Positions 1 to 8,744 are shown, counted from the first letter of the stretch. The stretch: 42,990 bases of DNA from Pseudoalteromonas sp. HM-SA03 (GCF_002289345.1 NZ_NSDG01000025.1:19587-62576), one strand, 5' to 3'. Notes: generated by a model not told the origin, from the letters alone. A program made the numbers and translations.

Positions 1-1528
1 CCCCATTAGACAAACTGTAATAGAGACTCTTATCCGGTTCAATTTTATGGATAACTGACAACTTTCCAGACAAATTACTATCGGACTCTTTTCCCTCAAT
101 ATCATAGGCAGAAACTAAAATACCAGCGAGGTTATCTCCAAACGGCACATTGAGATACGAGAATGAGTCATAATTCACATCTTCATCGCTATATCTTACT
201 CCTACGAGTACATCTGTATGCTCACTAACTTCATATTCATATTCATATTGACCAAATAAGGCCATTGATTTTACTTTAATATCATTATCATAGAAAAAGG
301 TCGCCGCACTTGCTCCATTAGGAGTTCCCCTAAAATCACGTAATAAGTCATTAAAATTATCTTGATAAATACGCTCTTCTAGTTGAAATAAACCTACCGT
401 TAGAAAGCTAGTCTCCATGCTTTGCTCAAACCTAAGCTCATTCACCAGCTTTTCATTTTTAAGCCCTAACTCACCTTCACATAATGACAATGGACTTCCA
501 TCACAATTAAATCCATGTATCCTATCTAAGCGATTGAAAGCCCCAAGATAAATAAGTTGAGACCGGTCACCCAGTGCATACGCGACCTCTGTTGTAACCC
601 CTTTGCTTATACTGTGATGTTTTTGATAATTATTGACCCGTACAGCCCAAAAATCGTCACTGCCAATATTAAAGCCAAGCGCATCAACGCAGTTGCTAGT
701 GCCCGCTTGGGCTGGAGAACATAATGAACCATCCAAAGGGTTTGAGAATAATCCGATATTCCCGACTGGCTGAACCAATCCATTCCAATGACCGTAATCT
801 AATTTCACAAAAACACTGAACTTATCAAACTCGCCAAAATAACTTAGTCGAACATCATTTTGCTCCATATACGCCTCAGGAGCATCAGGCTGTAAATTAT
901 ACGTTGTGTACTCATAGTTATTGTGGCTAGCTGCAAGTCGCACCGCGCTATTTTGATCTAGGCTATAATTGAGCGTCGCACGCGCTCTTGATAATGAATC
1001 AGAACCACCCCCTACGCTAACAGAAGCAAAATTACCATCTATTGGGCGCGCCGTGCGTACTAAAATTGCTCCCCCAGTGGTATTTCTGCCAAAAAGCGTA
1101 CCTTGTGGGCCTTTTAACACTTCAACTTGTTCAATATCAAATAGATTGATAATTTGATTATTCGCAGATCCAACTGATATACCATCTAAATACACTCCAA
1201 CCGGAGAAGTGTTTGCTGTATTGTAATCGACTAACCCAACCCCCCGAATGCTGACCGCTGGGGGTGTACCTTCAGCTGCATTTTGACTAATTTTTACATT
1301 CGCGACTAAACTACCCAGTTCGGTTGTATCTTTCAGCGCGGCCTCAGTGATGGCTTGTCCGGATATGGGTTTAATAGCGATAGCAACATCATTGATAGAT
1401 TGCTTTCTTTTTTGGGCGTAGACCTCAATGACTTCGATTTCTTCTTCGACTTGTGCTGATGCTTCCATCGAGACTACTAAGAGTAATGTTAGTGTTATCG
1501 TATTTAACAGCACATTTGGATGTGGCAT
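1..1528 (-). CDS. TonB-dependent outer membrane receptor (3' end cut by window edge)
   Basis: About 509 codons are readable without a stop and the frame is still open at the window edge, so the C-terminal part of the barrel is missing. The start is the ATG before residues MPHPN; residues 1-25 form a signal peptide ending ASA. A TonB-box-like segment (IEVIEVYAQ, residues 31-39) precedes a plug domain with typical strings: SIRGVGL, GVYLDGI and VLKGPQGTLFGRNTTGG. The remainder alternates polar and aromatic residues like barrel strands and ends with SLYYSLSNG, which resembles a repeat seen near the end of OAR/FyuA-type receptors. Such proteins import siderophores, vitamin B12 or glycans across the outer membrane using TonB energy. 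The ligand cannot be told. It lies 250 bp downstream of the FAD oxidoreductase on the same strand, so it may serve the same pathway, but a separate promoter is possible. Confidence 0.93.
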   Translation of the reverse strand, partial: MPHPNVLLNTITLTLLLVVSMEASAQVEEEIEVIEVYAQKRKQSINDVAIAIKPISGQAITEAALKDTTELGSLVANVKISQNAAEGTPPAVSIRGVGLVDYNTANTSPVGVYLDGISVGSANNQIINLFDIEQVEVLKGPQGTLFGRNTTGGAILVRTARPIDGNFASVSVGGGSDSLSRARATLNYSLDQNSAVRLAASHNNYEYTTYNLQPDAPEAYMEQNDVRLSYFGEFDKFSVFVKLDYGHWNGLVQPVGNIGLFSNPLDGSLCSPAQAGTSNCVDALGFNIGSDDFWAVRVNNYQKHHSISKGVTTEVAYALGDRSQLIYLGAFNRLDRIHGFNCDGSPLSLCEGELGLKNEKLVNELRFEQSMETSFLTVGLFQLEERIYQDNFNDLLRDFRGTPNGASAATFFYDNDIKVKSMALFGQYEYEYEVSEHTDVLVGVRYSDEDVNYDSFSYLNVPFGDNLAGILVSAYDIEGKESDSNLSGKLSVIHKIEPDKSLYYSLSNG

Positions 1529-1672
1529 AGTTTGAATCCCGAGCTATATCATGCAATTGCACTATCAGTATAGCTGAATTAAAAAGACCCCCAAACAAAT
1601 GAACCCGATTACCTTTTTAAGGTTCAAGTTATCGTTCATAATACATACAAATTATACCAAGGTGGGATTTGA

Positions 1673-1691
1673 GCCCTGCAAATTGCAGGGC
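1673..1691. repeat. 19-bp perfect palindrome in the gap before the TonB receptor
   Basis: GCCCTGCAAATTGCAGGGC has 9-bp arms around one central base, or a 7-bp stem with an AAATT loop if folded. It sits between the FAD oxidoreductase stop and the receptor start, about 145 bp upstream of the latter. No T-run follows on either strand, so it is not a standard intrinsic terminator. A TATAAT-like -10 for the receptor lies just downstream on the minus strand (1656 to 1651), so an operator role is possible. Function not established. Confidence 0.5.
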
Positions 1692-1778
1692 GTAGAATAT
1701 AGGTTAAGCTAATACAGTTGTACAACTAACGGTTCAAAAATCAAGCGTTCGTTTAGCACCTAAAGAGTAATAACTCGG

Positions 1779-4019
1779 TTATTTAAACGGCTCAAACCCT
1801 GATTCTCCACTAATGCTTTGAGGATATCCGGTGATAGCTCTACTCGTTTGCATGCCAGCCATCACAGCAGCTTCAACACAACCTGCATTGACACCGGTTT
1901 TAATCCAATCTCCGGTAATGTAGAGGTTATTGAACAAACTGCCGTCAGTGGGCAATCGAAATTGACTACTATCAACAACGCTTAATACATAGCGTTCACT
2001 GGGGTCGACATTCACCCTCCAATACTGATTGTTGAACCTAACTTCACCTTCATTATTATCAACATCAAACAATACATTCCAATCAAAGTCGTTACCATGA
2101 TAAGCCTCTGGCCACAGTGGCTGCATCTGTAATCTAAGTTTTCGCAATGCGTTTTCTTTTACCTGAGCTTTCATACGTTCAGGAAACTCATGATCGCTCT
2201 GCGGTGGATAATCTGCGCAGGTAAAAGCACTACAAAAGTAGGCAATATTATTTGGCTGTGTATTTGGCCAATCTTCAACCTCAATTAAATTAGACATCGC
2301 GGCCCAAGTGTCAAAAGGTTGAGAAAATGCGCTTAATATTGGTGGCTCATTACTACCAGAAGGATCGTGAAAACCCAGTTCACTGTCAGTTTTAGTAAGC
2401 CACAACTGTAATGCTTGAGTCGCAACAGTTTTGACCTTTTCAGCTTGCAACTTTAAGCTGTTATCTTTAGCCAATAATTGCTGACAAAGTGGCTCAAGAC
2501 TTGCCACTGAGATCCCAAAAATCACTAAATCGAAGTCAGTACCTTTATTTAGTGTTTTTCTCGGTAACCTCTGTCCAAATGCTTGTTGGTAAACCGCTTC
2601 CCAATTAGACCAGTAAGACTCTAGGTTAATCTCATGTTCTTTAAGTAGTGCCACTTGCTGCGGGTCAATTTGTTGCCACAGTGGCGAGCTTGGCCAACAT
2701 GGCAAATCTTTGACTAATTCCAGAGGCTCGTAACTTTGCGTCTCTTTTAGTTTAACCTGTTGAATTAATTGAATGCTATCAACATAATGACCATCATCAT
2801 CCTGTGCACAGTGTAACGATTCAACCTGATGAAAAAACGCAAACTTAACGCCTCGGTGTTTGAGCAGCTCATAGATAGGAGAGAAAATAATATCTCCCAT
2901 CCCCGCTTGCATTTTCCACATCACACCACCGCGATAACACAGCATAATCCGAAGCATGGCCAAAGCCGCAACGCCAGCTTCGACATTTGGTTTTTTAAAA
3001 TCCCCGTCTTCATAGCCAAAAACGAGGTCATAAAAGCCGCGGACAGGGGCAGAGTCCACAGATAGCGATTCATTTGCGCCATTGCGCTTTAGCCACTGTT
3101 TAAAATCGTATCGATCTAGATAACCAAACCCTCGTGAATAGACTTTGTCACGGAGCATGCCAATGGTCATCGCAACACCTAAATCTATGCATATATATAG
3201 ACGTCTAATGACAGGGTTGTCATCAATTAAGTCGTTTACTTCAGACTGCAACCAACGCCTAATTTTTCGAACCATATACCAAACAACTAAGTGATCTTTC
3301 TTATTTTCTAAACGATGATCAGCTTCACGTACCGTTAGAAAATTACTAAGTTGCGTTATTAACAGCTTTGGTGTGGATACGACCTCTTGGACATGGTTTT
3401 CTGCGTCATCAAATAGAGCTCTAGCCTTTTCTTCTACACTATCAAAAAAGCTTTTAACTTCCTGTCCCAAGTGAGCAAGCAGCGTTTTGTCTCTTTCTTT
3501 TTTAGTTTTGAGTTGTGTGGATTTGTGGGTTTTCTCAACTTCGCATTCCAAATCATCAACCCACTTGTGTAGCCAAGCCGCAAGTAATTTTAAAATCTGC
3601 CAAAAATGTAAATCGAGTGTGCCATCTGCTGGATTACCTGGGATCTCAGGGAAATCTACTGACCAAGTTTGCCATTGCTGATCAATATATTCTTGCAACA
3701 CCACCAAACTATGTGGTTTTAGCGCTTGTTGCCAAGTGTGAATGGGGATATAACTCGAGCGTTCAAGCTTATTATAAACGATCTCTATTGCCCTAAAAGA
3801 ATTGACATAGGCACCAAACCAAACGTGAAGACCGTGCTCCTCTATACGTTCGCCGTATTCAGCATTACGACCACTGGCCCCTTTGCCTCCCAGGCGCCAG
3901 CCTTGCTGATAAACGGTAATATCATAGCGCTCTTGCCAATCGTCTTGTTCAGTCATGTATACCGCAGCAGTCATTGCCGAAACACCGCCGCCAAGTATTG
4001 CTACTTTTTGTTTGCTCAT
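1779..4019 (-). CDS. FAD-dependent oxidoreductase, phytoene desaturase/amine oxidase-like
   Basis: 746 residues, starting at the ATG preceded by AAAGGAAG; an in-frame codon 12 residues upstream lacks a ribosome site. The N-terminus has the dinucleotide-binding motif AILGGGVSAMTAA (third glycine replaced by Ala), then GGKGAS (44-49) and HGLHVWFGAY (62-71), the pattern of carotenoid desaturase and squalene-dehydroxylase-like flavoproteins. Near the C-terminus, GDWIKTGVNAGCVEAAV (from about residue 703) matches the closing FAD-binding motif of that superfamily. A long charged helical stretch around residues 125-235 separates the parts. It is longer than ordinary phytoene desaturases (about 500 residues). 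It follows the decarboxylase-like gene on the same strand with a gap of about 115 bp. Substrate unknown; oxidation or desaturation of a lipid or polyketide-like compound is inferred from family only. Confidence 0.85.
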   Translation of the reverse strand: MSKQKVAILGGGVSAMTAAVYMTEQDDWQERYDITVYQQGWRLGGKGASGRNAEYGERIEEHGLHVWFGAYVNSFRAIEIVYNKLERSSYIPIHTWQQALKPHSLVVLQEYIDQQWQTWSVDFPEIPGNPADGTLDLHFWQILKLLAAWLHKWVDDLECEVEKTHKSTQLKTKKERDKTLLAHLGQEVKSFFDSVEEKARALFDDAENHVQEVVSTPKLLITQLSNFLTVREADHRLENKKDHLVVWYMVRKIRRWLQSEVNDLIDDNPVIRRLYICIDLGVAMTIGMLRDKVYSRGFGYLDRYDFKQWLKRNGANESLSVDSAPVRGFYDLVFGYEDGDFKKPNVEAGVAALAMLRIMLCYRGGVMWKMQAGMGDIIFSPIYELLKHRGVKFAFFHQVESLHCAQDDDGHYVDSIQLIQQVKLKETQSYEPLELVKDLPCWPSSPLWQQIDPQQVALLKEHEINLESYWSNWEAVYQQAFGQRLPRKTLNKGTDFDLVIFGISVASLEPLCQQLLAKDNSLKLQAEKVKTVATQALQLWLTKTDSELGFHDPSGSNEPPILSAFSQPFDTWAAMSNLIEVEDWPNTQPNNIAYFCSAFTCADYPPQSDHEFPERMKAQVKENALRKLRLQMQPLWPEAYHGNDFDWNVLFDVDNNEGEVRFNNQYWRVNVDPSERYVLSVVDSSQFRLPTDGSLFNNLYITGDWIKTGVNAGCVEAAVMAGMQTSRAITGYPQSISGESGFEPFK

Positions 4020-4133
4020 AAATCTTCCTTTTTCTAACGTGTTGACGAGCAACACCTAAAGCCACATAGAAAGACAACTAAACATGCAAATATCGCTTTA
4101 GTAAAAAATCGTGTTTTTTATGCCACCAGTACA

Positions 4134-5111
4134 CTAACGATGGAGGTTAGCCATACTCTGAGCACTGGAAACAATTTCTTCCACTCCTGCCTGATCGAAG
4201 TCCATTTTCACAAAGTAAGGTAGTTTGACCTCGCTTTTGCCTATTGGAATGCCAAACATTTTATCCAGTGGAAACGCATCCATTCGTTGTAGATTCAGGC
4301 TTAAGTCATCTTTGATAAAGCCAATTTTGTGGATTTTCTTCACCTCTGAAGGGGAATGCACCACTGCCGAATATACAGACTTCTCGGCACGACCATCTGG
4401 AAACTGCTTAAATAATATTTGATCCATTTGCGGATGGGTAAACCCTGATAAGAACTGCTTAAGAAATTGGCTATCGACGTTTAAATCAGACACCGAATCT
4501 TTGAAAAGCTCAGCAATTTCTTCACCCACTTCCAACACTTCTTTTAGCCATGACTCCCCGTCATCCTCAGGTTCAATGGATAACAATTCATGCCATGCCA
4601 TTTTGACGTTGGGATCAAATTCCTTAAAGGTCTCCAGAGAGAGGGAAAAGCTCAGTGGGTCACCAAAGTTATCAGGCATTTCGTAGCGACATAAATATTT
4701 GTTGTAGCCCCATATTTCTCGACCATTTATCAGTGCGTTAATGTTGTTGACCGAGATAAATGCTGGATACCAATATAGATGTTCTGCCTTTAACGTTTCG
4801 AGATTGACTTGCAGAATAGGCAACCAGATGATGACATCGGTTTCTTGCATATATCCATAGTTACTAAATGGCGGCACTTTTGACGCGATATTTTCAATAT
4901 CTGTAAATGTCAATAAGCACCAATCGGTTAGGGCCCTGAATACAAATTCACTACTAGAAACCGAATTAAGCGTTTTATCAACATAGGTTTGGATTGTTGA
5001 TTTTTTTCCTTTGACAAAAAAGCCATACATTTGTGCATTTAGCATTCTGCATGGAGGTTTGGCGATCGGATTACTATAAAAATGTTGATAATCAGGCAAC
5101 TCGGGATACAT
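4134..5111 (-). CDS. Acetoacetate decarboxylase-like superfamily protein
   Basis: 325 residues. The segment INGREIWGYNKYLCRYEMP (residues 128-146) corresponds to the active-site region of acetoacetate decarboxylases, where a lysine forms the Schiff base; Lys138 is the candidate. The doublet lysine of true acetoacetate decarboxylase is replaced by Lys-Tyr, and the protein is longer than the classic enzyme (about 245 residues), with an extra acidic segment around residues 175-200. Members of this superfamily also act as aldolase-dehydratases or cyclases, so decarboxylation is not certain. No signal peptide is seen. It sits between an alpha/beta hydrolase upstream (69 bp) and the FAD oxidoreductase downstream, all on one strand, which suggests one pathway. 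The start is preceded by AAGGAGTG. Confidence 0.78.
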   Translation of the reverse strand: MYPELPDYQHFYSNPIAKPPCRMLNAQMYGFFVKGKKSTIQTYVDKTLNSVSSSEFVFRALTDWCLLTFTDIENIASKVPPFSNYGYMQETDVIIWLPILQVNLETLKAEHLYWYPAFISVNNINALINGREIWGYNKYLCRYEMPDNFGDPLSFSLSLETFKEFDPNVKMAWHELLSIEPEDDGESWLKEVLEVGEEIAELFKDSVSDLNVDSQFLKQFLSGFTHPQMDQILFKQFPDGRAEKSVYSAVVHSPSEVKKIHKIGFIKDDLSLNLQRMDAFPLDKMFGIPIGKSEVKLPYFVKMDFDQAGVEEIVSSAQSMANLHR

Positions 5112-5180
5112 CTTTCACTCCTTAAAGTATGATAAGTTAGTGTTTAGTGTAGTTCGCTCAAGCCGCTTTTGCGTATGTTG

Positions 5181-5768
5181 TTATGAAAACTCCGCTTCTC
5201 GTTGCACAACCTCGATATAGTTACGCGACTCTCGCTGGCAAAAATACTGATAATGCGAGTATGCGTACTCATCATAGTTACCCGAAAGCTTGTTCATAAA
5301 ACCGTGTAAATACCGCGTTCGGATACAATCCAGCCCTTTTTTATCTTTTAACTGTTCAATAACGGGCTCAACGTCAAAATGAGATTCAACTTGAGCAAAG
5401 AAGATAGACACATCACAGCTGGGCTTAATATTTAGATGATTACGTATTTGACTGGGATAAAATGCAATAAGCTGCTCAACAGAGCGAGATGCACCTTGTC
5501 CAGACAATGCAACCCATGCAGCAGCTCCACCTGCACTAAAGCCAATAATAAGTTTTGGTTTGTATTCAGAAATCGCTGCTGATACTTTGTCAGCATATAA
5601 ACGGTGACCACACTGAACCAAAAACAGCTCATAACAATCCGATTCTGAGACACTGTTTGGTTCTTCTATAAATGGTGAAAGCACCTGTACGTCACTTCCA
5701 AGCGATTTAGCAAAACGATCAATATGATCCGTATAACCGAAAATATCGGTAACGATTAATATAGCCAT
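5181..5768 (-). CDS. Small alpha/beta hydrolase, dienelactone hydrolase-like
   Basis: 195 residues, cytoplasmic. The nucleophile elbow is GFSAGG (76-81) with Ser78; Asp132 (in ESHFD) and His155 (in LHGFMN) are plausible triad partners in the expected order and spacing. The start ATG is preceded by AAGGAAAACCG. It is the first gene of a minus-strand series with the decarboxylase-like protein and the FAD oxidoreductase. It could hydrolyse or release an ester or thioester in that pathway; this is inference from position. It is short for the alpha/beta fold, with few residues for a lid, consistent with the dienelactone hydrolase branch. Confidence 0.78.
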   Translation of the reverse strand: MAILIVTDIFGYTDHIDRFAKSLGSDVQVLSPFIEEPNSVSESDCYELFLVQCGHRLYADKVSAAISEYKPKLIIGFSAGGAAAWVALSGQGASRSVEQLIAFYPSQIRNHLNIKPSCDVSIFFAQVESHFDVEPVIEQLKDKKGLDCIRTRYLHGFMNKLSGNYDEYAYSHYQYFCQRESRNYIEVVQREAEFS

Positions 5769-6052
5769 CGGTTTTCCTTATTAATAATTTATAGTTATTG
5801 GCTTGTATGACTTTCCTTGCCATGCGGCCTTATCTGCTTATATTTGGATTAACGCGCTGCAATCAAGCTCTTTATTCAATCGCTTAACTGAGCTTTAATT
5901 AGCACGCTTTTACCCAGAACTAAAACCTCTTTTAAAACTAGCATACCGCCAACCTCTGTAAACATTAAATACAAATTAAATAAACATTAATTTAATCATC
6001 AATATCGCCAACAATGCTAAGCTTATTGTAAGTTCAGCAAGAGTGACCCAAT

Positions 6053-6883
6053 TTGATCAAAATCATCTTACTCCTCTTCATTGCTTTTCAATCCAGTTTT
6101 GTATTTGCAAAACAAATAACTTGGATTGCTATAGACTTCGCGCCTTATTATATCCTTTCTGACGATTTGGAAGGGCAAGGACGAGACGAGTTATTGATAA
6201 AACTTATTCATCAACAGATGCCCGACTACACATTCAATTATAAAGTGTTCCCCGCATCGAGGGCGATACATGAGCTCTCTAATTTCAACAACCAATATTG
6301 TATGATCTCCCTCTATAAAACAGCCGAACGACAAAGACATATCGCTTTTAGTGATGAGTATTCCACCATCGGATTGTCAACCTCTGCCGCACTAAGGAAA
6401 GATGTCGCAAAGTCACTAGGCATTACCAATAGCGCAATAGATTTGGAAAAGCTCGTAACTGAGCATGGACTAACCGTAGGTGTGGCGGCAAACCGGTCGT
6501 TTGGTCATGAAATTGATGCGTTATTGGCGAGTTTACCTACCAAGCAAGTCCTTGTAAGACCAGGAAGGGATACATTAGAGAGTTTGACTATCATGCTACT
6601 CAAAAAAAGAGTCGACGTGATACTCGGATACCCAAGTGAGCACCACTACCACAAATTACATGTAGATAAGCAGGATGAATTGACACAAGTCAGATTGAGT
6701 ATCGCCTCGCAGATAACTGCTGGATATGCAGGCTGTAATAACAATGCAATTGGTAAAGAACAGATAACTGTAATTAGCGAAGCATTAAAGCAAGCACATA
6801 AAAACGAGCAGTTTAGACTGGCTATGTCTCGTTGGTTACCAGAGCAATTTCAGCCACAGCTAGCTAGTATTTTTAAAAACTAA
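6053..6883 (+). CDS. Periplasmic solute-binding protein (amino-acid-binding type fold)
   Basis: 276 residues with a signal peptide (1-19, ending FVFA). The first codon is TTG; no in-frame ATG lies before the signal peptide, and a weak GAG purine site lies about 10 bases upstream. The mature part starts with ITWIAIDFAPYYI and continues with alternating strands and helices as in bacterial extracellular solute-binding proteins of family 3, including a conserved-looking segment around FSDEYSTIGL. No permease or ATPase gene is adjacent, so it is probably an orphan sensor or a binding protein of the kind common in marine gammaproteobacteria rather than part of a complete ABC importer. Ligand unknown. 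It is transcribed divergently from the hydrolase operon; the 284-bp gap between them is AT-rich with several near-repeats of AAACATTAA. Confidence 0.8.
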   Translation: MIKIILLLFIAFQSSFVFAKQITWIAIDFAPYYILSDDLEGQGRDELLIKLIHQQMPDYTFNYKVFPASRAIHELSNFNNQYCMISLYKTAERQRHIAFSDEYSTIGLSTSAALRKDVAKSLGITNSAIDLEKLVTEHGLTVGVAANRSFGHEIDALLASLPTKQVLVRPGRDTLESLTIMLLKKRVDVILGYPSEHHYHKLHVDKQDELTQVRLSIASQITAGYAGCNNNAIGKEQITVISEALKQAHKNEQFRLAMSRWLPEQFQPQLASIFKN

Positions 6884-6894
6884 CTTTGTAAAAC

Positions 6895-7161
6895 TAGGGC
6901 CTGTTGAACTTTGCTGTTTGATTTTTGTTCTTCTGAGTGTGTTTTGGTCGCGACGCTCGACTTGCCGCCTAGTAATCTAGGCAAAAGTTGAGCAACAATG
7001 AACAAAGCGCACTCAGGTGAACCCAAAGGACAGCGCTTGATTGGTATTTCTACTGTGTTATCGCCTGACTCACATAGAATAACTATGCTACGCAGGCTCT
7101 GCCTTGTACAAATACCAATCAAACTGCTGCAAAAACAAACTTGAAAGGTAAATAGGCCCTA
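6895..7161. repeat. MITE-like repeat element A (267 bp)
   Basis: The element begins TAGGGCCTGTTGAACTTT and its other end, read in reverse complement, is TAGGGCCTATTTACCTTT: 15 of 18 positions match, with the first 8 identical. Inside is a 13-bp perfect inverted repeat (TTGATTGGTATTT at 7037-7049 against AAATACCAATCAA at 7110-7122) and a small hairpin GCCTAG-TAAT-CTAGGC near 6968. No convincing gene is inside. Terminal inverted repeats, small size and intergenic location fit a miniature non-autonomous transposable element. No clear target-site duplication was recognised. Similar intergenic repeats are, from memory, common in Pseudoalteromonas; copy number cannot be checked here. Confidence 0.7.
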
Positions 7162-7199
7162 ATATTGCGCTTGAAAAGTGGACTCCTACTAGAATATAA

Positions 7200-7489
7200 A
7201 GCGCAGCACCACGTATTTAACCTGAGGTTTGGATAAGGAATGTCCCAACTCATTGTTGCTAAAGCACAACTTAGTTTTTTCTTTGTCTAGCCAGAGAGTT
7301 TTAGGGAAAACACCGCTTCCGCGTCCTGCTCTCGCTAAGGTACCTACATCCTGTAGGCAAGGCGAATTTACGCACCAATAGCTGGCTATTGGAAGTGAAT
7401 TCAACGCAGTTAGCGCTAAAACTGGCTGCTAGAAAGGCATTGATTATCCGCAGCTCAGGTTATTTAGTAACACGTGGTGCTAGTAGCGC
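7200..7489. repeat. MITE-like repeat element B, copy 1 (ends at the yceI stop codon)
   Basis: The ends are inverted repeats: AGCACCACGT (7205-7214) against ACGTGGTGCT (7472-7481), and further inward AACCTGAG at 7219 against its complement at 7454-7461, continuing with GGATAA and AATG blocks. The core 7288-7462 aligns with a second copy at 34822-34989. It carries small hairpins CCTACA-TCC-TGTAGG and CCAATAG-CTGG-CTATTGG. The right end touches the stop codon of the YceI gene. It follows element A with about 40 bp between. No gene is supported inside it. Confidence 0.72.
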
Positions 7490-8062
7490 TTACTTACGAA
7501 TACCTTCTAAGTGCAAACCGATGGTAACGTGCGTTGACGCCGGCCCTAGATCATAGTCGATGTCATAATCAGCAAGTTTTAACTGGGTTTCTCCTTCAAA
7601 GCCAACTCGGTATCCACCCCATGGATCTTTACCTTCACCCACTTTTTGAACATCAAACTCGATATGCTTTGTTACCCCATTGAGTGTGAAGCTTCCTTTC
7701 ACCTTCGCATTTGTATCATCGCTAAAAGTAATCGAGTTACTCTTAAAAGTCGCTTTAGGATTTGCTTTAACGTTTAAGAAATCATTACCGCGCAAATGCT
7801 TATCACGCTCTGCATGATTCGAGTCAATAGAAGCAGTATCGATCACTACATTGATTTTTGATGCATTTGGATTTTTTGCATCATAGCTGAAGTCTCCTTC
7901 AAAGCTATTAAATCGACCATGCAACCAGCTGTATCCTAAATGTTTGATTTTAAAGTTTACAAAGGCATGCGCACCCTTAGTATCAATTACATAATCCGCA
8001 GCATTTACTCCAGCCGATAAGGTCATAGCCGCCATGCTTACTGCAATAATTGTCTTTTTCAT
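7490..8062 (-). CDS. yceI: YceI family periplasmic lipocalin-fold protein
   Basis: 190 residues with a signal peptide (1-21, ending GVNA). The mature chain has the YceI pattern: YVIDTKGAHAFVNFKIKHLG at the start, then SIDSNHAERDKHLRGNDFL and FTLNGVTKHIEFDV, ending in GLHLEGIRK. The length matches E. coli YceI (191). Members form a lipocalin-like barrel that binds polyisoprenoids such as ubiquinone precursors. The gene follows the cytochrome b561 gene by 3 bp, the same pairing as E. coli yceJ-yceI, so the two are surely co-transcribed. Electron or quinone handling at the inner membrane is the likely shared role. A repeat element starts directly after its stop codon. Confidence 0.95.
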   Translation of the reverse strand: MKKTIIAVSMAAMTLSAGVNAADYVIDTKGAHAFVNFKIKHLGYSWLHGRFNSFEGDFSYDAKNPNASKINVVIDTASIDSNHAERDKHLRGNDFLNVKANPKATFKSNSITFSDDTNAKVKGSFTLNGVTKHIEFDVQKVGEGKDPWGGYRVGFEGETQLKLADYDIDYDLGPASTHVTIGLHLEGIRK

Positions 8063-8065
8063 GTT

Positions 8066-8641
8066 TTAATCCTCAACTTTTGTAGCATTTGGTACCTTGA
8101 GCATTCGAACTAAGGTACGATCTTTATTTATAAAGTGGTGTTTGAGCGCTCCCACAATGTGTAGCGCCACTAATCCAATGAGTCCCCAAGCAGTGTATAA
8201 ATGCACAGTGCCTGCAATATCACTTTGTTCTTCAAACAGCTCCCCTACACCAGGAACAGAAAACCAGTTAAACACCTCTATAGCTCTACCATCCGAGGTG
8301 GAGATTAAGTAACCTGTGACAAACAGCCCAAACAAACCTAAATACAAAACGACGTGAACGACATGTGCTATTGTGTTTTGCAATTTGTCCATGGGAGTTA
8401 CTTCACTTTCGGGGTTCACACTAGGATTGGCAACCTTCCAAATCAGTCTCAGTACTATCAAAGCTGCTAGCAGCATTCCTATGCTTTTGTGAATATGTAA
8501 TCCATCACGGTAGAAAGGATCGTAATAACTGAGTTCGACCATGTACAACCCAAGACCAAACATGCCAAATACCACAAGCGCACTAACCCAATGAAAGATG
8601 ATGGCTAACAAACCATAGTTTTGTGATGTATTTTTAAACAT
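8066..8641 (-). CDS. yceJ: Cytochrome b561 (YceJ/CybB type)
   Basis: 191 residues with four hydrophobic helices. Histidines at 17 (FHWVSAL), 49/51 (LHIHKS), 147 (HLYTAW) and 161 (ALHIVGALKHHF) fit the four ligands of the two haems b in prokaryotic b561; the 14-residue spacing of the last pair is as in E. coli CybB. It would move electrons between quinols and a periplasmic acceptor. It is the first gene of a two-gene operon with yceI. Upstream are a Fur-like sequence and a 16-bp palindrome that could be regulatory. Confidence 0.92.
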   Translation of the reverse strand: MFKNTSQNYGLLAIIFHWVSALVVFGMFGLGLYMVELSYYDPFYRDGLHIHKSIGMLLAALIVLRLIWKVANPSVNPESEVTPMDKLQNTIAHVVHVVLYLGLFGLFVTGYLISTSDGRAIEVFNWFSVPGVGELFEEQSDIAGTVHLYTAWGLIGLVALHIVGALKHHFINKDRTLVRMLKVPNATKVED

Positions 8642-8654
8642 AATATTCAGCTAA

Positions 8655-8669
8655 TAAAACTCATTCTCA
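8655..8669 (-). promoter_or_regulatory. Possible Fur-like operator before the b561 gene
   Basis: On the minus strand, TGAGAATGAGTTTTA matches 10 of 14 positions of the Fur 7-1-7 consensus TGATAATNATTATCA. It lies 14-28 bases upstream of the cytochrome b561 start, where a repressor could block transcription or initiation. The match is imperfect and AT-rich DNA gives chance matches. Confidence 0.22.
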
Positions 8670-8728
8670 ATAAGAGTAAGCTTATATGCTAAAAGTTCAG
8701 AGAGAAAGCCATAAATTTAGCGTTAGAT

Positions 8729-8744
8729 TGTGCATATATGCACA
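8729..8744. promoter_or_regulatory. 16-bp perfect palindrome between ccoG and the b561 operon
   Basis: TGTGCATATATGCACA is a perfect palindrome. It lies about 90 bp upstream of the b561-yceI operon and immediately beyond the T-run of the ccoG terminator. Length and symmetry fit a dimeric regulator site, but no regulator is identified. Confidence 0.4.

Noticed and set aside
6880..7122. 80-codon open frame on the minus strand
   Set aside because: It lies inside repeat element A, has no ribosome site, and ends within the inverted repeat. No family is recognised.
7189..7404. 71-codon open frame on the minus strand
   Set aside because: Overlaps repeat element B; stops and starts follow the repeat's structure. 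No coding features.
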